From: Crocinitomicaceae bacterium
Lineage (GTDB): Bacteria; Bacteroidota; Bacteroidia; Flavobacteriales_G; Salibacteraceae
Direction: 5' to 3'
Assembly: GCA_018623405.1 (NCBI GenBank)
Contig: JAAZVO010000081.1
Location: 1-10,095 of the forward strand
DNA length: 10,095 nt
Numbering within the stretch: the stretch's first letter is position 1; each line of letters opens with the position of its first letter. The notes under the pieces were generated by a model. That model saw nothing but the letters and a program-made list of their open reading frames with translations. It was not told the DNA's origin and ran no database searches. A program made the translations under genes and the position numbers. Positions 1 through 6,011 of this stretch are shown here, one piece after another.

Positions 1-852
1 ATTTCAATTTTACCGGTAGATCAAGGTATTGAGCATTCTGCAGGTGCTAGTTTTGCCCCAAATCCAATATACTTTGACTCTGAAAATATTGTGAAGCTTG
101 CTATTGAAGCCGGATGTAATGGTGTTGCCTCCACATTTGGTGTGTTGGCCTCGGTTTCTAGAAAATATGCTCACAAAATTCCATTTATTGTAAAAATTAA
201 TCACAACGAGTTTTTAAGCTACCCTAGCGATTACAACCAAATTATGTTTGGCTCTGTAGATCAAGCATGGGAAATGGGTGCAGCCGCTATAGGTGCTACT
301 ATCTATTTCGGTTCAGAAGGTTCTAACAGGCAAATAATTGAAGTTGCCGAAGCTTTTGAAAGAGCTCATGAATTAGGTATGGCTACTATATTATGGTGTT
401 ACACTAGAAATAGCGGATTTAAAAAAGATGGTGTAGATTATCATACCTCTGCAGACCTTTCTTCTCAAGCTAACCACTTGGGAGTGACAATTCAAGCAGA
501 TATTATAAAGCAAAAATTACCTACCAACAATGGTGGCTATACTGCCGTAAATTTTGGAAAAACACATCCAAAAGTTTATAGTGAACTTACTACAGACCAT
601 CCTATTGATTTAACAAGATACCAAGTAGCTAACTGTTACATGGGTAAAATTGGTTTAATTAATTCAGGCGGAGCCTCAGGTGGTGCAAGTGACTTAACTG
701 AAGCAGTAGAAACTGCGGTAATTAATAAACGTGCAGGTGGCCATGGGTTAATTTTAGGAAGAAAAGCCTTCCAAAGACCAATGAATGAAGGAATTGAATT
801 GTTGCAAGCAGTGCAAGATGTTTATATAGATGAAACAATAACCATTGCCTAA
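1..852 (+). CDS. fbaB: Class I fructose-bisphosphate aldolase (FbaB/DhnA type), 5' truncated
   Basis: Cleaves fructose-1,6-bisphosphate to dihydroxyacetone phosphate and glyceraldehyde-3-phosphate, or runs in reverse in gluconeogenesis, through a Schiff base; cytosolic. The reading frame is open from base 1, so the true start lies upstream and the window holds the C-terminal 283 residues. The family's PVDQGIEHSAGASFAPNP motif sits at the very start, which excludes the internal ATG at 91 as the start. The stretch ADIIKQKLP at 496-522 carries the likely Schiff-base lysine (codon 508-510). The later motifs GKTHPKVYS, INSGGASGG and GRKAFQRPM match the bacterial FbaB (COG1830) family as I remember it from Escherichia coli; the family is about 350 residues. 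accD follows after 9 bases, suggesting co-transcription. No frameshift is seen. The family call is firm; physiological direction is unknown. Confidence 0.95.
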   Translation: MSILPVDQGIEHSAGASFAPNPIYFDSENIVKLAIEAGCNGVASTFGVLASVSRKYAHKIPFIVKINHNEFLSYPSDYNQIMFGSVDQAWEMGAAAIGATIYFGSEGSNRQIIEVAEAFERAHELGMATILWCYTRNSGFKKDGVDYHTSADLSSQANHLGVTIQADIIKQKLPTNNGGYTAVNFGKTHPKVYSELTTDHPIDLTRYQVANCYMGKIGLINSGGASGGASDLTEAVETAVINKRAGGHGLILGRKAFQRPMNEGIELLQAVQDVYIDETITIA

Positions 853-861
853 TTTTAGCCT

Positions 862-1704
862 ATGAGTTGGTTTAAAAGAAAAGCAAAAGGTATTTTAACA
901 GATACCAAAGACAAAAAAGAAACTCCTGAGGGGTTATGGTATAAAACCCCTACCGGTAAAATCATTGATTCTTCAGAGTTAAAAGAAAACCTTTATGTAA
1001 GTCCTGAAGACAATTATCATGTTAGGATTGGCTCTGAGCAATATTTTGAGATTTTATTTGATAATTCAAAATATACAGAATTCGGCTCAGGATTAACTTC
1101 TGCTGACCCGTTAAATTTTGAAGACACCAAAAAATATGTTGACAGATTAAAGGATTCTCAGAAAAAATCTAATTTAAAGGATGCCATCAGAACGGCAGTT
1201 GGAAAATTAGACAATCATGATATTATTATTGCCTGTATGGATTTTGGCTTTATTGGAGGTTCAATGGGCGCTGTTGTTGGTGAAAAAATTGCCAGAGCTG
1301 CAGATAAAGCTATCGAAAAGAAATGCCCATTAATGATTATTTCAAAATCAGGAGGGGCAAGAATGATGGAAGCCGGAATTTCTTTAATGCAATTGGCTAA
1401 AACATCTGCTAAACTAAAGCAACTAAGCGATCATAAATTACCCTACATTTCTTTAATGACAGACCCTACCACAGGAGGTGTAACAGCTTCTTTTGCTATG
1501 TTGGGCGATATTAATATTGCTGAGCCTGGCGCTTTAATTGGCTTTGCCGGGCCGAGAGTTATTAAAGAAACCATAGGAAGAGATCTTCCTGAAGGATTTC
1601 AAACCTCAGAATTTTTGCTTGAACATGGCTTTTTAGATTTCATTGTTAACCGAAAAGATTTGAAGGCAACAATCTCTTTTGCAATAAAATTATTTAACAA
1701 CTAA
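862..1704 (+). CDS. accD: Acetyl-CoA carboxylase carboxyltransferase subunit beta
   Basis: 280 residues. With AccA it forms the carboxyltransferase that moves CO2 from carboxybiotin (on AccB) to acetyl-CoA, giving malonyl-CoA for fatty acid synthesis; cytosolic. The N-terminus MSWFKRKAKG is typical. The crotonase-like core shows GGSMGAVVGEK (132-142), SGGARMMEAG (163-172), and further on TDPTTGGVTASFAMLGD and EPGALIGFAGPRVI, which build the acyl-CoA site and oxyanion holes. The N-terminal zinc ribbon of E. coli AccD (C27, C30, C46, C49) is aligned here with Thr29, Thr31, Ser47 and Asp50, so none of the four zinc ligands is present; the fold around them (WYKTPTGKI ... NLYVSPED) is kept. From memory, flavobacterial AccDs share this loss. 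It lies 9 bases after fbaB, probably in one transcript. The ATG at 862 is preceded by no Shine-Dalgarno sequence. Confidence 0.97.
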   Translation: MSWFKRKAKGILTDTKDKKETPEGLWYKTPTGKIIDSSELKENLYVSPEDNYHVRIGSEQYFEILFDNSKYTEFGSGLTSADPLNFEDTKKYVDRLKDSQKKSNLKDAIRTAVGKLDNHDIIIACMDFGFIGGSMGAVVGEKIARAADKAIEKKCPLMIISKSGGARMMEAGISLMQLAKTSAKLKQLSDHKLPYISLMTDPTTGGVTASFAMLGDINIAEPGALIGFAGPRVIKETIGRDLPEGFQTSEFLLEHGFLDFIVNRKDLKATISFAIKLFNN

Positions 1705-1710
1705 TTTATG

Positions 1711-1741
1711 TTTGTAGAAATCAATACTTTTTCTACTTTTG
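1711..1741 (+). promoter_or_regulatory. Bacteroidota-type promoter of rpsO
   Basis: TTTG (1711-1714) and TACTTTTG (1734-1741) are separated by 19 bases, an exact match to the Bacteroidota primary-sigma consensus TTTG-N19-21-TAnnTTTG. Transcription should start near 1747-1749, leaving a leader of about 27 bases before the rpsO ATG at 1775. Because the -7 element covers 1734-1741, the upstream in-frame TTG at 1739 cannot be translated from this transcript. Confidence 0.85.
1714..1740 (+). terminator. Weak terminator-like hairpin after accD
   Basis: GTAGAAA (1714-1720) and TTTCTAC (1730-1736) form a perfect 7-bp stem with a 9-base loop, followed by TTTT. It begins 9 bases after the accD stop and could end fbaB-accD transcripts. 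The stem is AT-rich and the T-run short, so it would be inefficient. It lies entirely within the rpsO promoter, so the symmetry may be coincidental. Confidence 0.35.
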
Positions 1742-1774
1742 CAGGCCTTAATCGAGGGAGATAAATTTTATAAG

Positions 1775-2044
1775 ATGCATTTACCAGAAAGCGAAATAAA
1801 AGAATTAGCTAAAACACACGGTGGTTCAGAAAGTAACACCGGAAAAGCAGAAGTACAGATCGCATTATTTACAAAGAGAATTGCTCACATTACCGAGCAT
1901 TTAAGAAGTAACAAGAAAGATCATCACACCCGAAGAGCCCTAATTAACCTTGTAGGTAAAAGAAGAAGGTTGCTCGATTATTTAAAACACAGAGAAATTT
2001 CAAGATACCGGGCTATTATTAGTGAGCTAGGCATCAGAAAATAA
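1775..2044 (+). CDS. rpsO: Small ribosomal subunit protein uS15
   Basis: 89 residues, exactly the usual S15 length, starting MHLPESEIKEL. S15 is a primary binder of the 16S rRNA central domain and forms an intersubunit bridge. Diagnostic motifs are NTGKAEVQIALFTKRI, HLRSNKKDHHTRRAL, VGKRRRLLDYLK and the C-terminal RYRAIISELGIRK. I chose the ATG at 1775 over the in-frame TTG at 1739 because the family has no such 12-residue extension and because the TTG lies in the promoter's -7 box. pnp follows, the rpsO-pnp order known from many bacteria. There is no clear ribosome binding site: GGGAG at 1755-1759 is too far from the ATG. Confidence 0.97.
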   Translation: MHLPESEIKELAKTHGGSESNTGKAEVQIALFTKRIAHITEHLRSNKKDHHTRRALINLVGKRRRLLDYLKHREISRYRAIISELGIRK

Positions 2045-2060
2045 TTCAATAATTTACGGG

Positions 2061-2094
2061 AAAGGGGGAGGCAGTAGTCTTCCCCTTTTTTTTT
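2061..2094 (+). terminator. Rho-independent terminator between rpsO and pnp
   Basis: AAAGGGGGAG (2061-2070) pairs with CTTCCCCTTT (2079-2088) in a 10-bp stem with one G-U pair and an 8-base loop; nine consecutive T follow the GC core (2086-2094). This is the strongest terminator in the window. It suggests that pnp is transcribed by read-through from rpsO or from a weak promoter I cannot see. Confidence 0.9.
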
Positions 2095-2102
2095 ATACAA
2101 AC

Positions 2103-2130
2103 AATCAACAAACAATTAATCAACAAACAA
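2103..2130 (+). repeat. A/C-rich tandem direct repeat in the pnp leader
   Basis: AATCAACAAACAA occurs exactly twice, at 2103-2115 and 2118-2130 (period 15). The stretch from 2095 to the pnp ATG is almost free of G up to 2130, then GAAGAAAGAA leads into the start codon. This predicts an unstructured leader, which may help ribosome loading in a lineage without Shine-Dalgarno sites. No TAnnTTTG promoter is visible between the rpsO terminator and pnp. Confidence 0.7.
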
Positions 2131-2140
2131 GAAGAAAGAA

Positions 2141-4285
2141 ATGAATCAAATTGGAATTAACCACACCTTTGATTTTTATGGTAAAGAACTTACCATAGAA
2201 ACAGGTAAACTAGCAAAGCAGGCCGATGGATCTGTAGTTATTAAACAAGGCGGAACAATGCTGCTTGCAACTGTAGTATCAAACAAAACAGCATCAGAAG
2301 GAATAGACTTTTTACCACTTACCGTAGATTATAGAGAAAAATTTGCAGCATCAGGAAAGTTTCCAGGTGGATTTCTTAAAAGAGAAGCAAGACCAAGTGA
2401 CGGAGAAATATTAGTTTCTAGATTAATAGATAGAGCAATTAGGCCTTTATTTTCTAAAAACTACCATTGCGAAACCCAAATGCTTATTTCATTAATAAGT
2501 TTTGATGGTGTAAATATGCCTGATAGCTTGGCCGGATTTGCCGCTTCTGCAGCATTAACCGTTTCAGATATTCCATTTGATGGACCTATTTCTGAAGTTA
2601 GAGTAGGTAGAAAAGATGGAGAATTTATCATCAACCCTGAGAAAGATGTAATTGAATCTTGTGACATTGATATGATTGTTGCCGGAAATCATGATAGCAT
2701 TATGATGGTTGAAGGTGAAATGAAAGAAGTTAGTGAACAAGAGATGTTACAAGCTATTGAAGCTGCTCATGAAGCCATAAAAATTCAATGTGCTGAGCAA
2801 ACTAAATTAGCTGCTCAAATAGAAAAAGCCCAAACTAAAAGAGAAGTTGAGGCTCCTAATGCAGATGAAGAGCTAGAAAGCAAAGTTATTTCAGCTTGTT
2901 TCGATAAACTTAAAGAAATCGCCAAAAGCGGTACAGCCAAACACGAAAGAAAAGAGCTATTCAACCAAGTTTATGAAGAGTTTATCAGCCAATTTTCTGA
3001 AGAGGAATTAGAAGAAAAAGGTGATTTAGTCAATAAATACTATAACGCGGTTCAAAAAGATGCTGTAAGAAAAAGCATTATTCAAGATGGCGTTAGATTA
3101 GACGGAAGAAAAACAAACGAAATACGTCCGATATGGACAGAAGTGGATTACCTACCAAATGCTCACGGAAGTGCAATATTTACAAGGGGTGAAACTCAAT
3201 CGTTAACCACTGTAACTCTTGGAACTAAACTAGACGAGCAGAGTATTGATGGCGCGGTGCATACTGGCTCAGAAAGGTTCTTGCTCCACTATAACTTCCC
3301 TCCTTTCTCTACAGGTGAAGCTAGACCAATGAGAGGAACTAGCCGTCGTGAGGTTGGACATGGAAACCTAGCTTTAAGAGCATTAAAACCAATGGTTCCT
3401 ACAGATGATACAAACCCTTACACTGTAAGAGTAGTTTCTGAAATTCTTGAATCTAATGGTTCATCATCTATGGCTACAGTTTGCGCCGGTTCTTTAGCAT
3501 TAATGGATGCAGGTGTAAAAATTAAAAAGCCTGTGTCAGGTATCGCAATGGGGTTAATCTTAGAAAAAGATGGATCTTTTGCTGTACTATCTGATATTCT
3601 AGGTGATGAAGACCACTTAGGAGATATGGACTTTAAAGTTACTGGAACCGAAGATGGAATTACCGCTTGCCAAATGGATATAAAAGTGGGGGGATTAACT
3701 TTTGAAATTCTAGAAACAGCCTTAAATCAAGCTAGAGATGGAAGGTTACATATTTTAGGTGAAATGGCTAAAACAATTACCTCTCCTAGAGAAGATTACA
3801 AGCCTCATGCACCTAGAATTGTACAAATCACAATTCCTCAAGATATGATTGGAGCAGTAATTGGCCCCGGAGGTAAAATCATACAAGAAATTCAAAAAGA
3901 AACCGGTACAACCATTACTATTGAAGAAAAAGATAACAAAGGAGTTGTAGATATTTCTGCCGCTAATAAAGATGCAATTGATGCTGCATTAGCTAGAATT
4001 AAAGGTATTGTTGCAGTACCCGAAGTTGGTGAAGTTTACGATGGTAAAGTAAAAAATATTGCGTCTTATGGTGCATTCATTGAAATTTTACCAGGTAAAG
4101 ATGGTTTACTTCATATCTCTGAAATAGATTGGAAAAGAATCGAAAAAGTTGATGAGTACATGAAAGAAGGAGATATTATTCAAGTTAAATTAATTGGAGT
4201 AGATCCTAAAACAGGAAAATTAAAACTTTCAAGAAAGGTTTTAATTCCAAAACCTGAAAAACAAGACAATCCGAATAATGATTAA
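2141..4285 (+). CDS. pnp: Polyribonucleotide nucleotidyltransferase (PNPase)
   Basis: 714 residues, full family length. A trimeric 3'-to-5' phosphorolytic exoribonuclease that degrades RNA to nucleoside diphosphates and can add tails. The domains are all present: first RNase PH core (about 10-150, with FPGGFLKREARPSDGE), helical linker, second RNase PH core (about 320-555), KH domain with the GPGG loop at 575-578, and S1 domain (from about 631, VYDGKVKNIASYGAFIEI). The catalytic segment DILGDEDHLGDMDFK places the metal/phosphate residues at Asp491, Asp497 and Lys499, equivalent to E. coli D486, D492 and K494. GTSRREVGHG, typical of the second core, is intact. It sits behind rpsO and ahead of the primary sigma gene. 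The ATG at 2141 gives the expected N-terminus. Confidence 0.98.
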   Translation: MNQIGINHTFDFYGKELTIETGKLAKQADGSVVIKQGGTMLLATVVSNKTASEGIDFLPLTVDYREKFAASGKFPGGFLKREARPSDGEILVSRLIDRAIRPLFSKNYHCETQMLISLISFDGVNMPDSLAGFAASAALTVSDIPFDGPISEVRVGRKDGEFIINPEKDVIESCDIDMIVAGNHDSIMMVEGEMKEVSEQEMLQAIEAAHEAIKIQCAEQTKLAAQIEKAQTKREVEAPNADEELESKVISACFDKLKEIAKSGTAKHERKELFNQVYEEFISQFSEEELEEKGDLVNKYYNAVQKDAVRKSIIQDGVRLDGRKTNEIRPIWTEVDYLPNAHGSAIFTRGETQSLTTVTLGTKLDEQSIDGAVHTGSERFLLHYNFPPFSTGEARPMRGTSRREVGHGNLALRALKPMVPTDDTNPYTVRVVSEILESNGSSSMATVCAGSLALMDAGVKIKKPVSGIAMGLILEKDGSFAVLSDILGDEDHLGDMDFKVTGTEDGITACQMDIKVGGLTFEILETALNQARDGRLHILGEMAKTITSPREDYKPHAPRIVQITIPQDMIGAVIGPGGKIIQEIQKETGTTITIEEKDNKGVVDISAANKDAIDAALARIKGIVAVPEVGEVYDGKVKNIASYGAFIEILPGKDGLLHISEIDWKRIEKVDEYMKEGDIIQVKLIGVDPKTGKLKLSRKVLIPKPEKQDNPNND

Positions 4286-4310
4286 GTAATTCATAATTCG
4301 ACTACCACTT

Positions 4311-4352
4311 AAAAGCCCAAACCTACCTTTCAAATGTTCGTTTGGGCTTTTT
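4311..4352 (+). terminator. Rho-independent terminator after pnp
   Basis: AAAAGCCCAAAC (4311-4322) and GTTTGGGCTTTT (4340-4351) form a perfect 12-bp stem around a 17-base loop, ending in a short T-run (4348-4352). It starts 25 bases after the pnp stop and separates pnp from the sigma factor gene. Confidence 0.88.
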
Positions 4353-4374
4353 GTCATTAATATACATCCTTTTG
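4341..4374 (+). promoter_or_regulatory. Possible weak rpoD promoter
   Basis: TCCTTTTG (4367-4374) matches the -7 element TAnnTTTG except at its second base, with TTTG at 4341-4344 22 bases upstream, slightly longer than the usual 19-21. That TTTG is part of the pnp terminator stem. If used, it would give an rpoD leader of roughly 55 bases containing the palindrome at 4393-4426. The match is weak. Confidence 0.25.
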
Positions 4375-4392
4375 GTGATTTTTAACGTCTAC

Positions 4393-4426
4393 TTAATAAA
4401 CATTCACGTTACTGAATGTGTATTAA
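4393..4426. promoter_or_regulatory. 34-bp palindrome just upstream of the sigma factor gene
   Basis: TTAATAaACATTCA (4393-4406) and TGAATGTgTATTAA (4413-4426) are inverted repeats with 13 of 14 positions pairing around the 6-base centre CGTTAC. The right arm ends 9 bases before the rpoD ATG. There is no T-run, so it is not a terminator. It could be an operator for a dimeric regulator or an mRNA hairpin covering the translation start region. Confidence 0.6.
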
Positions 4427-4435
4427 ACAATACCT

Positions 4436-5305
4436 ATGAGACAACTGAAGATTACCAAACAGATTACCAACCGAGAAACAAAATCCCTAGAAAAGTATCT
4501 TCAAGATATCTCTAGAGAGGGGATGATTTCGGCAGAAGAAGAGGTTGAATTAGCAAAAAGAATAAAAGAAGGAGATGAAATTGCCTTAAGCAAAATGGTG
4601 AGGGCAAACCTTCGATTTGTGGTATCAGTTGCTAAACAATATCAAAACCAAGGTTTAACACTTTCAGACCTAATAAACGAAGGAAACCTTGGTTTAATAA
4701 AAGCCGCGAAAAGGTTTGACGAAACAAGAGGTTTCAAGTTTATTTCTTATGCGGTGTGGTGGATTAGGCAATCCATACTTCAAGCATTGGCAGATCAAGC
4801 TAGAATTGTTAGGTTGCCATTAAATAAAATAGGTAACATCAATAAAATAAATAGAAAATTCTCTGAGCTTGAACAACTTTTTGAAAGAGAACCTAGTGCC
4901 GAAGAAATTTCTGAAACTTTAGAAATATCTAAAAAAGAGGTCGAAAAAAATATGAAAAACACCATTCGTCATATTTCAATGGATGCTCCCCTACCCGGCT
5001 CTGATGATGACGACCGAAGTTTATACGATGTAATGGGAAGCGATGAAAGCCCTGACCCTACCGAAGATTTAATCAGAGAATCTTTAAGAAAAGAAATAAA
5101 AAGAAGTTTATCTGTATTGTCACCTCGCGAAAAAGATATCATCATTTGTTATTTCGGCCTATCGGGAAATCACCCTTTAACCCTTGAAGAAATAGGTGAA
5201 AAGTTTGACCTTACTCGCGAAAGAGTTAGACAACTAAAGGAAAAAGGCTTGCGCCGATTGAAGCAAATGACAAGAAGTAAAGTTTTAAGAACTTATTTGG
5301 GTTAA
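4436..5305 (+). CDS. rpoD: Primary RNA polymerase sigma factor (RpoD/SigA)
   Basis: 289 residues. Directs core RNA polymerase to housekeeping promoters. It lacks region 1.1 and begins near region 1.2 (LEKYLQDISREGMISAEEE, 18-36), as expected for the short Bacteroidota primary sigma. Region 2 is complete: core-binding LSDLINEGNLGLIKA (76-90), the -10 recognition and melting segment FISYAVWWIRQSI (102-114), and RIVRLP (123-128). Region 3 follows with INKINRKFSELEQLFEREPSAEEI. Region 4 ends with a helix-turn-helix at about 248-268 (LTLEEIGEKFDLTRERVRQ). It probably reads the TTTG/TAnnTTTG promoters seen elsewhere in this window. The gene lies between the pnp terminator and rpe; the palindrome directly upstream suggests control of its own level. 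No Shine-Dalgarno sequence precedes the ATG. Confidence 0.96.
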   Translation: MRQLKITKQITNRETKSLEKYLQDISREGMISAEEEVELAKRIKEGDEIALSKMVRANLRFVVSVAKQYQNQGLTLSDLINEGNLGLIKAAKRFDETRGFKFISYAVWWIRQSILQALADQARIVRLPLNKIGNINKINRKFSELEQLFEREPSAEEISETLEISKKEVEKNMKNTIRHISMDAPLPGSDDDDRSLYDVMGSDESPDPTEDLIRESLRKEIKRSLSVLSPREKDIIICYFGLSGNHPLTLEEIGEKFDLTRERVRQLKEKGLRRLKQMTRSKVLRTYLG

Positions 5306-5331
5306 TACTACCTTAAAACTACCGGCAATAC

Positions 5332-5339
5332 TATTTTTG
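5332..5339 (+). promoter_or_regulatory. -7 promoter element of rpe
   Basis: TATTTTTG is an exact TAnnTTTG, 15 bases before the rpe ATG. No TTTG lies at the usual distance upstream, so the -33 element is poor. Transcription would begin around 5345, giving a leader of only about 10 bases. Confidence 0.5.
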
Positions 5340-5354
5340 GGCAAAAGTTAAGAA

Positions 5355-6008
5355 ATGAGCCACTTTATTGCCCCCTCCATGTTATCTGCAAATTTTTTGC
5401 ACCTTGAAAAAGATATTGAGCTAATCAACTCAAGCGAAGCTGATTGGTTTCACATGGACGTGATGGATGGAATGTTTGTGCCAAATATTTCTTTTGGGCC
5501 TATGATAATAAAGCAAATGGCATCTAAAGCCACCAAGGTAATAGATACCCATTTAATGATAGAACAACCTGATAGATACATTAGCGATTTTAAAGATGCT
5601 GGTACAGATTATTTAACTGTTCATTATGAAGCCTGCACTCATCTCCACAGAACAGTACAAGCTATTAAAAATGAAGGTTTAAGAGCAGGAGTTTCACTAA
5701 ACCCTCATACTCCTGTGCATCTTTTAAAAGATATTATTCAAGAGTTGGATTTAGTTTTAATTATGTCTGTAAATCCTGGTTTTGGCGGACAAAAATTTAT
5801 TGAAAATGCACTAGAGAAAATCAAAGAATTAAAAAATTTAATTCAAATTAAAGGCAGCAATGCATTAATTGAGGTTGATGGAGGTGTAAACGTAAACAAT
5901 TCAAAAGCTTTGGTAGATGCCGGAGCAGATGTACTTGTTGCAGGGAGTGCAGTTTTTAAAGCTTCCGATCCGACTGCCACTATCAGTAAACTAAAACACT
6001 TTAACTAA
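5355..6008 (+). CDS. rpe: Ribulose-phosphate 3-epimerase
   Basis: 217 residues, normal length. Interconverts ribulose-5-phosphate and xylulose-5-phosphate in the non-oxidative pentose phosphate pathway; cytosolic TIM barrel. Metal ligands and acid/base residues are all in place: His33 and Asp35 in DWFHMDVMDGMFVPN, His66 in DTHLMIEQP, and Asp175 in IEVDGGVN. The phosphate-binding segments VNPGFGGQKF (139-148) and VAGSAVF near the C-terminus are also present. The start APSMLSANF agrees with the family. It follows rpoD after 49 bases with its own -7 element, and its stop codon lies 3 bases from the stop of the convergent gene. Confidence 0.97.
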   Translation: MSHFIAPSMLSANFLHLEKDIELINSSEADWFHMDVMDGMFVPNISFGPMIIKQMASKATKVIDTHLMIEQPDRYISDFKDAGTDYLTVHYEACTHLHRTVQAIKNEGLRAGVSLNPHTPVHLLKDIIQELDLVLIMSVNPGFGGQKFIENALEKIKELKNLIQIKGSNALIEVDGGVNVNNSKALVDAGADVLVAGSAVFKASDPTATISKLKHFN

Positions 6009-6011
6009 ACC

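Noticed and set aside
10..204. 64-codon minus-strand open frame opposite the aldolase
   Set aside because: It lies wholly inside the firmly identified aldolase gene on the other strand and its product resembles no family.
2461..2667. 68-codon minus-strand open frame opposite pnp
   Set aside because: Entirely antisense to the first RNase PH region of pnp; no recognisable product and no promoter element.
4375..4435. Further TAnnTTTG elements sought directly before rpoD
   Set aside because: No exact match exists between 4375 and the ATG; only the one-mismatch box at 4367-4374 was kept, with low confidence.
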